Shown here in pieces: positions 1 through 8,230 of a stretch of 64,000 nt of DNA. The notes beneath the pieces are model-generated. The model did not search any database and had not been told where the DNA came from. It saw nothing but the letters and a program-made list of their open reading frames with translations. Every line of letters begins with the position of its first letter. Position 1 is the stretch's first letter. The stretch is taken from the NCBI GenBank assembly GCA_039029275.1, contig JBCCGL010000004.1, positions 1-64,000 on the forward strand. The letters run 5' to 3'. The position numbers and the translations under genes are program-made. The DNA is from JBCCGL01 sp039029275. Its GTDB lineage: Bacteria > Pseudomonadota > Gammaproteobacteria > JBCCGL01.

Positions 1-668
1 CGCCAGGGGCTGCCGACGTCGACACGTACAACGGCATCGTGATCGAGGTCGAGGACGCCGCCGGGGCGTCCGACGCACTGCCCGCATTTTCGATTGAAGT
101 GACATTTTTGAATGACCCACCGACGATCTCAGGCACACCCGATACCAGCGTCGATGAGGACAGTGCCTACAGCTTCACCCCGAGTGCCAGCGACCCGGAC
201 CCCGGCGATACGCTGACCTTCTCAATTGAAAATGAACCGAGTTGGGCCAGCTTTAATACCAACAATGGCACCTTATCCGGCACACCTGACAACGGCGATG
301 TCGGCACGTACAACAACATCGTGATTACGGTTGAAGACGCAGCCGAAGATGAGGACTCGCTGCCCGCCTTTTCCATTTCGGTGGTGAATACGAATGACGA
401 TCCGAACCTCAGTGGATCGCCGGACACCTCGGTGCAAGAGGGCGACACCTACAGCTTTACGCCCACCTTGAGCGATCCGGACGTGGGCGATACGCACACC
501 TTCTCGATCACCAATGAGCCGAGCTGGGCCAATTTCAACACCAATACCGGGCAGTTGTCCGGCACGCCGGGGGCTGCCGATGTCGACACGTACAACGGCA
601 TCGTGATCGAGGTCGAGGACGCCGCCGGGGCGTCCGACGCGCTGCCCGCATTTTCGATTGAAGTGACA
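1..668 (+). repeat. Near-identical 104-bp direct repeat, period 564 bp
   Basis: Bases 1-104 and 565-668 match at all but three positions. The spacing is 564 bp, or 188 codons, which equals two 94-residue protein modules. The module between them (about 105-564) is clearly more diverged at DNA level. The pattern points to recent duplication or gene conversion within the repeat array, which continues upstream of the window. Confidence 0.85.
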
Positions 669-1466
669 CCAAGCGGCCTTCCGGCGCTGGCGCAATCCAC
701 ACAAGCTGTGTCATCGTGCTCAATGTTCGACACCTACGGCGAGCGCCTTTACACCAGTTTGCCCGCGCAATCCGGGGACTCACAGTTTGCGTTGACCGCC
801 GATGCAATATCGGGAGTGGTTGAAATCGATCAAGTCACTGGAGCGGTGGTTTATTCACCACAAACCAACGAGCGAGGGTTTCGTGATGAGTTCGAGTATG
901 AATATCGGGATGCTTATGACACGCAGCAGTACGCCACTTTCGAGCTCGTCGTTGGAACGCGACGAATTTTACTTCTGACAGACGGGCTGGAGAGCGCAAT
1001 AACGTCAACTGCATCTGCGGATCGCCTGTTCACTGAACTTTTCGAGGGCGGGCACTCAACAGACGTAAGCTCGCTCGAAAACGATGAAAACTCCTCGCTC
1101 CCAAATGACGCTGTCGGGGCTGCGGCAACGTCGCTGTCACAGCGCTCGGCGGACGTTGTGCTTGTCGGCCTTCGTGAATCGGAAATTACTGATTCTTTTG
1201 ACGCGCTTGGGCAATTGCTATTGGTCATCGACGCACACGCTGTCGAGCGCAATGCGGCCATTCAAACAATGATCGGGTTCATTCCCACTGATCCAGATTT
1301 TTCTGATGCCCAGGCGGTATTGGGAGGCTTGCGAACATTTGTTGAAGGCTACACGGACGTGACAGTAATCGCGGCAGATAACTCAGTGAACAGTTCAGGT
1401 CGAATCGACGAGGCGTTTTGGGTGCAGTCGATGCAGGAACTGCCGGCTGTATTTAAGTGCCCTTAA
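3..1466 (+). CDS. Repeat-rich secreted protein, 5'-truncated
   Basis: The frame is open from the window edge, so the start lies upstream. The visible part has two full copies, and the end of a third, of a roughly 94-residue Ig/cadherin-like module of the He_PIG type. Recurrent motifs are SGTPDTSV, YSFTP, DPDPGDTLTFSI and PSWASFNT. Acidic DPD and NDPP turns would suit calcium binding. The modules end near nucleotide 670. The last 260 residues form a different region with hydrophobic strands (RILLLTDG, ADVVLVGL, LLLVIDAH) that suggest an alpha/beta domain I do not recognise. There is no C-terminal membrane anchor or sorting signal. Such proteins are normally extracellular or surface adhesins, but the function here is unknown. 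Confidence 0.8.
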   Translation, partial: PGAADVDTYNGIVIEVEDAAGASDALPAFSIEVTFLNDPPTISGTPDTSVDEDSAYSFTPSASDPDPGDTLTFSIENEPSWASFNTNNGTLSGTPDNGDVGTYNNIVITVEDAAEDEDSLPAFSISVVNTNDDPNLSGSPDTSVQEGDTYSFTPTLSDPDVGDTHTFSITNEPSWANFNTNTGQLSGTPGAADVDTYNGIVIEVEDAAGASDALPAFSIEVTPSGLPALAQSTQAVSSCSMFDTYGERLYTSLPAQSGDSQFALTADAISGVVEIDQVTGAVVYSPQTNERGFRDEFEYEYRDAYDTQQYATFELVVGTRRILLLTDGLESAITSTASADRLFTELFEGGHSTDVSSLENDENSSLPNDAVGAAATSLSQRSADVVLVGLRESEITDSFDALGQLLLVIDAHAVERNAAIQTMIGFIPTDPDFSDAQAVLGGLRTFVEGYTDVTVIAADNSVNSSGRIDEAFWVQSMQELPAVFKCP

Positions 1467-1497
1467 GCTCTTTGCAGCCGAGACCTAAAATATTCAA

Positions 1498-2574
1498 CTA
1501 GTTGGACGACGTCTCTGACATCAGCCAGTCGACAAAGCGTTGCTCGGCGGCGTCACCATGGTTTCTCCACCAGTCGGCATCCACATGGAGCGCGAGAGCA
1601 CGATTTTCATCGCTGGTAGAAAGTGTCGGCAAAAAACGAGCGCCAATGCGACGCAGAGATGAACGGCGCGTTGGACTATACCCTGTCCAGTTAGTGATCA
1701 GGGGCATCTGCTCGTATCGCGTCACGAATCGAATAAAGCGCCAAGCGTTCGCGAATTGCAAACTTCCACGAGCAATAGACAAGTAGCTGTAGTTCATGAG
1801 CTGTCCGTCCCAAATAAATGACGTATTGTTATGACTGTTGTCGTTTTTCTGCATCATCGTTGAACTGAACACAGCGCCTATCGGAATATCCTTGGATACC
1901 CTTTCGCGTGCGTGTTCATCCACGTCGTCCCACCAAACGATTGATGGTCGAAGCGCAGACAAACGCATGAGCGATTGCTCGATTCCCGCATCCGTCGCAA
2001 GCCGCGAATATACGTCGCGCGGGTTCACGCCCTCGGCCAGCAAAGCCCATTCGAGCAATCCACGCGGTGACCGGTAGAATCCGCGCTTTCCAGGGAACGT
2101 TTCCACATCGAATACATCGCTTATTGACCTTGGCGATTTGTTTTCAAATGCGCCGGGCCATACAGCATTCAACATAGACCAACTCGCGTAAGCAACACCG
2201 CAGTTTGTGAGCGCGTGATCGTAGAAATCGTCTTCCGCGCTAATGTCCTCTGCTCCAGGCAGAAGCTGCTCGAGCGGTAGTGGTTCTAGCCATCCGTTTT
2301 CGCAACCCATCAGCACGTCTTCTGCGGTTAAATCCAAAACATCCCACACCACTGCTTCTGACTCGACCTGAGCACGAAGTTGACCCAATCCACCGCTGTA
2401 GTGCAATGACGACACATCAACATCGAACTCCCGTTCAAAGGGCTCATAAAACGCATTCGTGAGCGCCACAGTATGCGCACCTCCCCAGGAAACCACAGTC
2501 AGCGTTTGTGCCGAAACACTGGCACTAACAATTTGCGCCGCAATTGAAAACACAAACGCACGTAAGAAAATCAT
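1498..2574 (-). CDS. Extracellular solute-binding protein, polyamine-type, second copy
   Basis: This is a 358-residue periplasmic binding protein with an N-terminal signal peptide ending near SVSAQ. It shares the motifs VVSWGGAH, SGGLGQLRAQVES, WDVLDLTAEDVLMGC, FDVETFPGKRGFYRSP and a C-terminal DADWWRNHGD block with the PotD-like protein at 5562-6647, so the two are paralogues. Family members bind spermidine, putrescine or similar cations for an ABC importer. It has no ATPase or permease of its own nearby. It is separated from the importer operon by an opposite-strand gene, so it is probably transcribed alone. It may supply the same permease with another ligand, or act as a sensor. The substrate is not predictable. 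Confidence 0.85.
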   Translation of the reverse strand: MIFLRAFVFSIAAQIVSASVSAQTLTVVSWGGAHTVALTNAFYEPFEREFDVDVSSLHYSGGLGQLRAQVESEAVVWDVLDLTAEDVLMGCENGWLEPLPLEQLLPGAEDISAEDDFYDHALTNCGVAYASWSMLNAVWPGAFENKSPRSISDVFDVETFPGKRGFYRSPRGLLEWALLAEGVNPRDVYSRLATDAGIEQSLMRLSALRPSIVWWDDVDEHARERVSKDIPIGAVFSSTMMQKNDNSHNNTSFIWDGQLMNYSYLSIARGSLQFANAWRFIRFVTRYEQMPLITNWTGYSPTRRSSLRRIGARFLPTLSTSDENRALALHVDADWWRNHGDAAEQRFVDWLMSETSSN

Positions 2575-2711
2575 GATTCAGTCAATAAGTGATTACAGGA
2601 GTGAAAAATTAAGTGATTTTGAATAGATGTATAACTTGGCCAACACGCGGCGGTTTCCTCATTAACTTGAGTGGCGTATGCTCTGTCAAAAAGGTGTACG
2701 AGGTGTTCACC

Positions 2712-3269
2712 ATGATTAATCGCCAATTCATCAGTCTAGTCGGATGCGTCTTATTCGCAAGCTCGCAAGGTTTATATGCCAGTACAATTAATCTTCAGGA
2801 TTCGCTAATCAAACAATCGACTTTGATTTCGTGCACCAGCCAGGAGACAAGCGCTCAAGCGCAGGTGAAAAAGTCCGATTCGAATGATAATCGTAAAAAA
2901 GCAGGCGAATTTTTTACACAATGGCTTTTCGGCGAAAATAAAAACCCAAGCAAATCAAACGTGTCTTTCGTTTGGACGCCCGCGTCGACGGGTGGACCAA
3001 AGATCGAAATTATTACCAACGACAAATCGCACAATTTGATTTCGCTGCGTTCGCGAACCAGGGAAAGTCTGATTGTCGTTTCATCCGCATCCAACCCATA
3101 CACGACAGAAAGCTGGACTTTCTCGATAAATTTCAATCTGGAATCGATGATCGCCACCCGCGTCCAAAGTAACGCGTCGGGCATACGCGGTGAAGTACTC
3201 AACTATGATTGTTTATTCGAAGAACAGGAAACCACGAAAATCGGTTCTTCGAATAAGGTGATTGGTTAA
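2712..3269 (+). CDS. Small exported hypothetical protein
   Basis: I do not recognise this gene. The frame is open from 2613, but the ATG at 2712 begins a clear signal peptide (MINRQFISLVGCVLFASS, cleavage near LYAST), so I chose it. The mature part is about 165 residues, rich in Ser, Thr, Asn and Lys, with two cysteines (in LISCTS and YDCLF) that could form a disulfide. A beta-rich fold is likely, with no recognisable catalytic motif. The base composition looks more AT-rich than the flanking genes. It lies between two minus-strand polyamine-transport genes and is convergent to the permease. Confidence 0.6.
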   Translation: MINRQFISLVGCVLFASSQGLYASTINLQDSLIKQSTLISCTSQETSAQAQVKKSDSNDNRKKAGEFFTQWLFGENKNPSKSNVSFVWTPASTGGPKIEIITNDKSHNLISLRSRTRESLIVVSSASNPYTTESWTFSINFNLESMIATRVQSNASGIRGEVLNYDCLFEEQETTKIGSSNKVIG

Positions 3270-3288
3270 CCGGCGACGTTAGCGCCGG
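3270..3288. terminator. Hairpin between convergent genes
   Basis: CCGGCG and CGCCGG form a 6-bp GC stem around a 7-nt loop, directly after the stop codon of the exported hypothetical gene and before the end of the convergent permease gene. No T-tract follows on either strand, so it is at most a weak or Rho-assisted terminator. Confidence 0.35.
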
Positions 3289-3330
3289 ACATCCCTCGTC
3301 GACATATCACCCGAAATGCTGAGTCCAGTA

Positions 3331-4227
3331 TTATTGGGGAGTGATGCCTCGAATCCTCTCACTCCGGCGCCGCAGCAGCTCCAACGTCGTCAGCAAAATT
3401 ATTGAGAACAGCACCAGAATTGTGGCTGCTGAAAGAATTGTCGGGCTGATCTCCTGACGAATTCCAGACCACATTTGGCGCGGAAGCGTGTGCTGGTCCG
3501 GTCCACCGATAAACAAAATGATCACGATTTCATCAAACGCTGTGATAAAGGCAAACAGTGCGCCTGAAATCATTCCCGGGGCGATAAGCGGCATCTGGAT
3601 TTTCCAGAAGTTGTAAGCGGGAGTTCCGCCCAGATTAGCGCCTGCGCGCATCAATGATTTGTCAAAACCCACTAGCGTCGATGTCACCGTGATCACTACA
3701 AATGGCATGCCGAGTATTGTGTATGCCAAAATGATTCCGGCATCCGTATTCGACAGTTGAAAACGTGCGAAGAAGAAAGCCATACCTGCGGCGGTGATGA
3801 TCAAAGGGACAATTAGCGGCGAAATCATCAACGCCATGATTCCGCGCTTGAAAGGCATATACTCGCTGGATAACCCCAGCGCCGCGAGTGTACCCAAAAA
3901 CGTTGCCAGGACGGTCGACACAAGCGAATACTTTAGACTGGCGACAGCCCCCGTCATCCATTTGTTTGTGCACATCGTGGAGAGGTTCGAATCTCCCTTG
4001 TCGCAGATTCCGAACAGCCCTTTGTACCACCTAATCGAAAACGCATCGGGATTAAGCGAGAGCATCTCCGGAGTAAAATTAAGAAACGGCGTCGACGTAA
4101 ATGACAGCGGGATTACCGCAATCAGGGGTGCAACTAAAAAAAACAATACCGCACAGCAGAACACAAGATAGGAGTAGTGCCAAATCCGCTGCCCAGTCGT
4201 CGCGTATGCAGGAAGTGCCATAATCAA
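3331..4227 (-). CDS. potC: ABC importer permease, PotC-like
   Basis: The protein has 298 residues and about six membrane segments, of the binding-protein-dependent permease family. The cytoplasmic EAA-type loop is visible as RAGANLGGTPAYNFWKIQMPLIAPG, shown here only to mark the ATPase contact site. It is slightly longer than typical PotC because of a short periplasmic insertion with two cysteines (GICDKGDSNLSTMC). Its start overlaps the stop of the upstream permease in an ATGA arrangement, so translation is coupled. It is the last gene of the potA-D-B-C-like operon. The polyamine assignment rests on family resemblance; other small cations or amino-acid derivatives are possible. Confidence 0.88.
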   Translation of the reverse strand: MIMALPAYATTGQRIWHYSYLVFCCAVLFFLVAPLIAVIPLSFTSTPFLNFTPEMLSLNPDAFSIRWYKGLFGICDKGDSNLSTMCTNKWMTGAVASLKYSLVSTVLATFLGTLAALGLSSEYMPFKRGIMALMISPLIVPLIITAAGMAFFFARFQLSNTDAGIILAYTILGMPFVVITVTSTLVGFDKSLMRAGANLGGTPAYNFWKIQMPLIAPGMISGALFAFITAFDEIVIILFIGGPDQHTLPRQMWSGIRQEISPTILSAATILVLFSIILLTTLELLRRRSERIRGITPQ

Positions 4228-5486
4228 CCCATCTTCATGTTGTCGATGCCGACAATTTTGTCGTACACCCAGTAGAGCAGCAGAATCACAATAAGCAGTA
4301 TCGTTCCCATAGCGGCAGCAAGGCCCCAGTTAAGCGATCGCTGCATGTGGTAAGCCACCATGTTGCCAATCAGGCGCCCGTCTTTGCCACCCACCAACTC
4401 AGGTGTTATGTAGTACCCGATAGCGACAATGAAAACGAGAATGCACCCTGCACCTATTCCGGGAACTGTTTGCGGCATGTAAACGCGAATAAAGGCGAGC
4501 GCGGGTGTTGCACCAAGATTCTGCGCGGCCTTCATGTAGCTCGGCGGAATGGTTTTCATCACACTGTAGATTGGCAATATCATGAATGGCAGCAGAATCT
4601 GCGTCATCACGATAATGGTGCCATTGAAGTTGTACATCATGGCCAGACGATTTTCGTCATCAAGCAGACCAGACCAAACAAGCGTGTCGTTAACAACCCC
4701 GTTTTGCTGCAACATGATCATCCAGGCAACAATGCGTACAAGCAGCGATGTCCAAAATGGCATCAAAACGCAGATCATCAAAAGGTTTGAAATGCGCATC
4801 GGCAGCGTAGCCAGCAGGTAGGCCACAGGATACGCAAGGAGTAAACACGCGAGCGTGACGATTAAACTCACCTGAATAGTGCGCCACCAGAGCAGATTGT
4901 AGACTTTGCGTTCCTCAGCGACGTCGATTACGTTCTTGTCGAAATCGAACGTCTTGTCTACCGCGTTCCAGTAGTAGCCCATGGTTACACGGTCTTTCAT
5001 AATTCCGAACGACAGCCAGAATTCTTCGTCAGCCCAGCGCTTATCAGCCGCGAGAAATGCCTCTTTGTAGGGGGCTTCCATGTCCTTGAGTTTTCGCGTC
5101 GTTCTCTTAATTAAACTGCGCCATCCTGGTTTGGCATAGTTCATCCGAACGCTGACCTTTCCGCGGTCTGTTTTTTCAGCCGCGATGAGATCTTCGTAAA
5201 CTGCTTTGAACATGGATTCGTCAGGTTCACTGACCTTGTCCCATGCATCAAAAGCGACGATGGTCCGGGGCATTACATCGTTTATAAGGTTGTCGTCAAC
5301 ACTGCGCGTTAGCATGTCGCCGATTGGGACAACAAACACAACCATCAGGAACAATAATGGAGGCCCGACCAACATCAGGGCGCGCATCCGACTCTGTCGC
5401 AGTGAACGCTGAAGGCTCTGCTTTAGAGGTGTGCCATCAGCGGTCAACAGTGGTTGGTTAGTAGCTGACTCTGCAGTGATGCTCAT
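4224..5486 (-). CDS. potB: ABC importer permease, PotB-like, with large periplasmic insertion
   Basis: At 420 residues this is far longer than the usual 280 or so of PotB. After the first membrane segment (about residues 36-56) comes a stretch of about 150 hydrophilic residues, rich in Lys, Asp and Trp. The normal permease core with five more membrane segments begins near residue 205. The EAA loop is AAQNLGATPALAFIRVYMP. The insertion should lie in the periplasm, where it could contact the binding protein. The gene follows the binding-protein gene after a 75-bp gap containing a strong hairpin, and overlaps potC by 4 bp. Transport function is well supported; the substrate is inferred. Confidence 0.88.
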   Translation of the reverse strand: MSITAESATNQPLLTADGTPLKQSLQRSLRQSRMRALMLVGPPLLFLMVVFVVPIGDMLTRSVDDNLINDVMPRTIVAFDAWDKVSEPDESMFKAVYEDLIAAEKTDRGKVSVRMNYAKPGWRSLIKRTTRKLKDMEAPYKEAFLAADKRWADEEFWLSFGIMKDRVTMGYYWNAVDKTFDFDKNVIDVAEERKVYNLLWWRTIQVSLIVTLACLLLAYPVAYLLATLPMRISNLLMICVLMPFWTSLLVRIVAWMIMLQQNGVVNDTLVWSGLLDDENRLAMMYNFNGTIIVMTQILLPFMILPIYSVMKTIPPSYMKAAQNLGATPALAFIRVYMPQTVPGIGAGCILVFIVAIGYYITPELVGGKDGRLIGNMVAYHMQRSLNWGLAAAMGTILLIVILLLYWVYDKIVGIDNMKMG

Positions 5487-5519
5487 GGTAGTTGTGTTTT
5501 TTGTCTCTTTAAGAAGTCA

Positions 5520-5543
5520 GGGGTGGACGCAAGCGTCCACCCC
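5520..5543 (-). promoter_or_regulatory. Strong intercistronic hairpin after the binding-protein gene
   Basis: GGGGTGGACGC and GCGTCCACCCC form a perfect 11-bp stem with a 2-nt spacer (a 4-nt loop if the closing pair opens), between the PotD-like gene and the permease genes. In the transcribed (minus) direction an A-run precedes it and no T-run follows. A stabilising or processing element is therefore more likely than a full terminator. This would keep binding-protein mRNA more abundant than permease mRNA, as known for other periplasmic-binding-protein operons. The role is inferred. Confidence 0.6.
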
Positions 5544-5561
5544 TTTTTTGCGTCAGGTCAA

Positions 5562-6647
5562 TTATTGACCCATCCAGGCGGTGTAGCGCTCACCGACTGA
5601 ATCACCGTAGTCAGCCCACCAGGTGGGATCAGCTACAACAGAGCGTGCCATAACTTCTGGACGGTTCGGCATGTGCTCCATGATGTTTTTGCCGTTGTGG
5701 AACCAAGGCTCACCAGCCGACATGATATCAAATGCTGAAGTACGCATCGGGCCGTAGTTAATGTATTTCGCCTGACCCGCTTGCTGCTCAGGAGCAGACG
5801 CGTGAATCAGGAATTTTTTGGCCGCTTCGGCGTTTGGAGCGCCTTTCATCATTACCAGCCACTCTTCTTCGAGTACCTGACCATCCCAAACGGTGACGAA
5901 TTTTTCACCTTCAGACAGCACGGCAGCGCCGATTCGGCCGTTGTAAGCCAGCGACATTGCAACTTCACCCGATTTCACCAGCTCAAGCGGCTTCGCACCT
6001 GAAGACCAGAATACAGCGTGGTCTTTAATTTTATCGAGCATCGTGAACGCGCGATCAATACCTTCGTCGGTGCTCATCACATCGTAGACGTCTTTGATTG
6101 CAACGCCATCAGCAACCAGTGCCATTTCGATCAGAGCATTAGGCCAAGTGTGGATGCCGCGCTTACCAGGAAATTTTTCGACGTCGAAAAAGTCAGCAAT
6201 CGTGGATGGTTGAGCACCGCTGAAAGTGCCTTCCTCATAGAACGGTACATACGACCAGAAGATCTGGGGAACAACACAGTCGTTGGGAACTTCAACCATA
6301 ATGTCCTCATCCATTGACTTACCGTCAGCAGACTTGGTGAACATGTCACGATCAAGCTCTTCGAACAGGCCTTCGTCACAACCTACACGCGCTTCGTGCG
6401 GCAGAACATCGACGATATCCCAGGTCACATTGCCGGACTCAACCTGAGTGCGAACCTCACCCAGACCGCCGTTATAGTTAATAAAGTTGACATTGCCTTC
6501 GCCCCATGTGTCGGCGTAAGCCTTTTGCTGCGATGCAGTGTATGCACCACCCCAGGAAACCACATTGACGTCTGCCGCCTGGGCTACCGCGACGGAAGCC
6601 GCGCCCACGACAGATGCCAGCAGGGTTTTTTTAAGTACCGCTTTCAT
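5562..6647 (-). CDS. potD: ABC importer substrate-binding protein, PotD-like
   Basis: This is a periplasmic binding protein of about 361 residues. The ATG at 6647 has a GAGGAG ribosome-binding site five bases upstream and opens a signal peptide (MKAVLKKTLLASVVGAA, cleavage near AVAQA). The GTG further upstream falls inside that ribosome-binding site and is rejected. Motifs are VVSWGGAYT, YNGGLGEVRTQVESG, WDIVDVLP, FPGKRGIHTWPN, WDGQVLEEEW and a C-terminal DPTWWADYGD. It lies between the ATPase and permease genes of the same operon and is paralogous to the protein at 1498-2574. Polyamine binding is the family expectation and is not proven for this protein. Confidence 0.9.
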   Translation of the reverse strand: MKAVLKKTLLASVVGAASVAVAQAADVNVVSWGGAYTASQQKAYADTWGEGNVNFINYNGGLGEVRTQVESGNVTWDIVDVLPHEARVGCDEGLFEELDRDMFTKSADGKSMDEDIMVEVPNDCVVPQIFWSYVPFYEEGTFSGAQPSTIADFFDVEKFPGKRGIHTWPNALIEMALVADGVAIKDVYDVMSTDEGIDRAFTMLDKIKDHAVFWSSGAKPLELVKSGEVAMSLAYNGRIGAAVLSEGEKFVTVWDGQVLEEEWLVMMKGAPNAEAAKKFLIHASAPEQQAGQAKYINYGPMRTSAFDIMSAGEPWFHNGKNIMEHMPNRPEVMARSVVADPTWWADYGDSVGERYTAWMGQ

Positions 6648-6703
6648 CGGTTCTCTCCTCACTAACAGTGTTTAAGTTTTGATTACAACAAAAAAAACGG
6701 GCG

Positions 6704-7807
6704 TCAATCCGAAGGATCAAGTGCCCGACAGTCCTCCACATTCCAGCCGATGTTCACTGTATCACCCTCTCTGAGGTGTGCATGTGCGGCTGAGTTGGGA
6801 ATTTTTACAATAAAGTCGTCGTGACCGCACACAGTGAAACGGGTGCGAATATGGTCGCCGAGGTATATCAGCTCTTCTGCGACGCCAGAGAATATGTTGG
6901 GCAAGGAGCCCGCCTCGGGATTCACGATTACGCGTTCGGGGCGCAATGACAATGTGGAACGCTCCCCTACCGCTCCGACATTGACTCTGAATGCCTTTAC
7001 GTTGCCGGCATCGCCGTCGATGTCGACCGTTACCGTATCCCCATCCTCCTCGATGACCTTACCCAGAAGGCGGTTATTTTCACCGATAAAGTTAGCAACA
7101 AACGCGTTGTTGGGTTGTTCGTAGAGAACCTCTGGCGGGGCACACTGCTGAACTATCCCGTCGTCAAAAACCGCAATTCGGTTGGACATAGTCAAAGCTT
7201 CACTTTGGTCGTGGGTCACGTATACCACGGTAATGCCGAGATTCTCATGTATGTGTTTGATTTCGTACTGCATCTGCTCGCGCAGGTTTTTGTCCAGTGC
7301 GCCCAATGGCTCATCCATTAATACCAGATCCGGATCAAATACCAGCGAGCGCGCGACCGCCACCCGTTGCTGCTGACCACCGGAGAGTTGCGCCGGGCGA
7401 CGATCACCGAATGCGCCGAGCTGTACCATGTCCAACGCACGCTTAACGCGGGAATCACGCTCGTCTTTGGGCAATTTGCGCACTTCGAGCGGGAACATGA
7501 GGTTTTCCGCTACCGTCATATGCGGGAAGAGCGCGTAATTCTGAAATACCATACCGATTCCGCGCTTGTGCGGGGGCACTTTGTTAATCGGATTGCCTTT
7601 CAGATATATCTCGCCGTGCGTTGCCGGCTCAAAGCCAGCCAGCATCATCAGGCAGGTTGTTTTGCCCGAACCCGAAGGCCCCAGCATGGTGAGAAACTCG
7701 CCTTTGGCGACGTCCATGTTGAGATTTTTAACGACCAGTGATTCCCCGTCGTAACTCTTTTGAACGTTTTCGAAACGAACGTACGCGTCGTGATCTGTGT
7801 CAGACAT
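6704..7807 (-). CDS. potA: ABC importer ATPase, PotA-like
   Basis: The protein has 367 residues. Walker A is GPSGSGKTT (about residue 43), the Q-loop is VFQNYALFP, the signature is LSGGQQQR, Walker B is DLVLMDEP and the switch His is in VYVTHDQSEA. The C-terminal third (about 240-365) is a TOBE-type regulatory domain with short beta strands. It energises the two permeases encoded downstream on the same strand. It is the first gene of the operon, so the operon promoter should lie in the 420-bp gap upstream, shared with a divergent regulator. Length and architecture are normal for PotA. Confidence 0.92.
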   Translation of the reverse strand: MSDTDHDAYVRFENVQKSYDGESLVVKNLNMDVAKGEFLTMLGPSGSGKTTCLMMLAGFEPATHGEIYLKGNPINKVPPHKRGIGMVFQNYALFPHMTVAENLMFPLEVRKLPKDERDSRVKRALDMVQLGAFGDRRPAQLSGGQQQRVAVARSLVFDPDLVLMDEPLGALDKNLREQMQYEIKHIHENLGITVVYVTHDQSEALTMSNRIAVFDDGIVQQCAPPEVLYEQPNNAFVANFIGENNRLLGKVIEEDGDTVTVDIDGDAGNVKAFRVNVGAVGERSTLSLRPERVIVNPEAGSLPNIFSGVAEELIYLGDHIRTRFTVCGHDDFIVKIPNSAAHAHLREGDTVNIGWNVEDCRALDPSD

Positions 7808-8184
7808 ACAGCCTTAAGATTTCAGTAGTTGTATTGTTAGAATATCGTTAGACGTCGTATCAGACCGTTATCAACCAGCAATGTCAACCTCTTCGGGCAC
7901 TCCGACAGCGTCGTCGATTTCGGTGTGGCAAGCGAATTTTGCACTACATCAGCGCGAAATCACCACCTAGTTCATGAAAATACCCCACGAACCGCCAAAA
8001 TTCCGTCGATATCGGAAAGCGCTATTCGTATTCCAAATGAGTCCATCAACATTCCTGAATGCGACAAGCAGCAAACTCTGCTTGAACGCTCGGCAAGTAA
8101 AACGTAACTGTTGCCCACTACCCAGAATCACCTCTCAAAACGAGGTTCCCATTAGCAAAATTGCTTGCCGTAAAGTAATTTCAC

Positions 8185-8215
8185 GCCTAACATTTCGGTG
8201 TATTGCCTAACATTT
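8185..8215. promoter_or_regulatory. Direct repeat GCCTAACATTT, 20-bp period, candidate regulator operator
   Basis: Two exact 11-bp copies (8185-8195 and 8205-8215) start 20 bp apart, about two helical turns. They lie just upstream of the AraC-type regulator gene in the divergent gap 7808-8230. AraC-family activators typically bind paired direct repeats at about this spacing. I infer an autoregulatory operator, possibly also acting on the divergent transport operon. I saw nothing else distinctive in the remaining 370 bp of this gap. Confidence 0.5.
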
Positions 8216-8230
8216 TGCATTCACAATTTC

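Noticed and set aside
5520..5549. Plus-strand intrinsic terminator (hairpin followed by six T)
   Set aside because: It looks like one on the plus strand, but no plus-strand gene ends upstream; the genes on both sides are minus strand. I treat it as an intercistronic hairpin.
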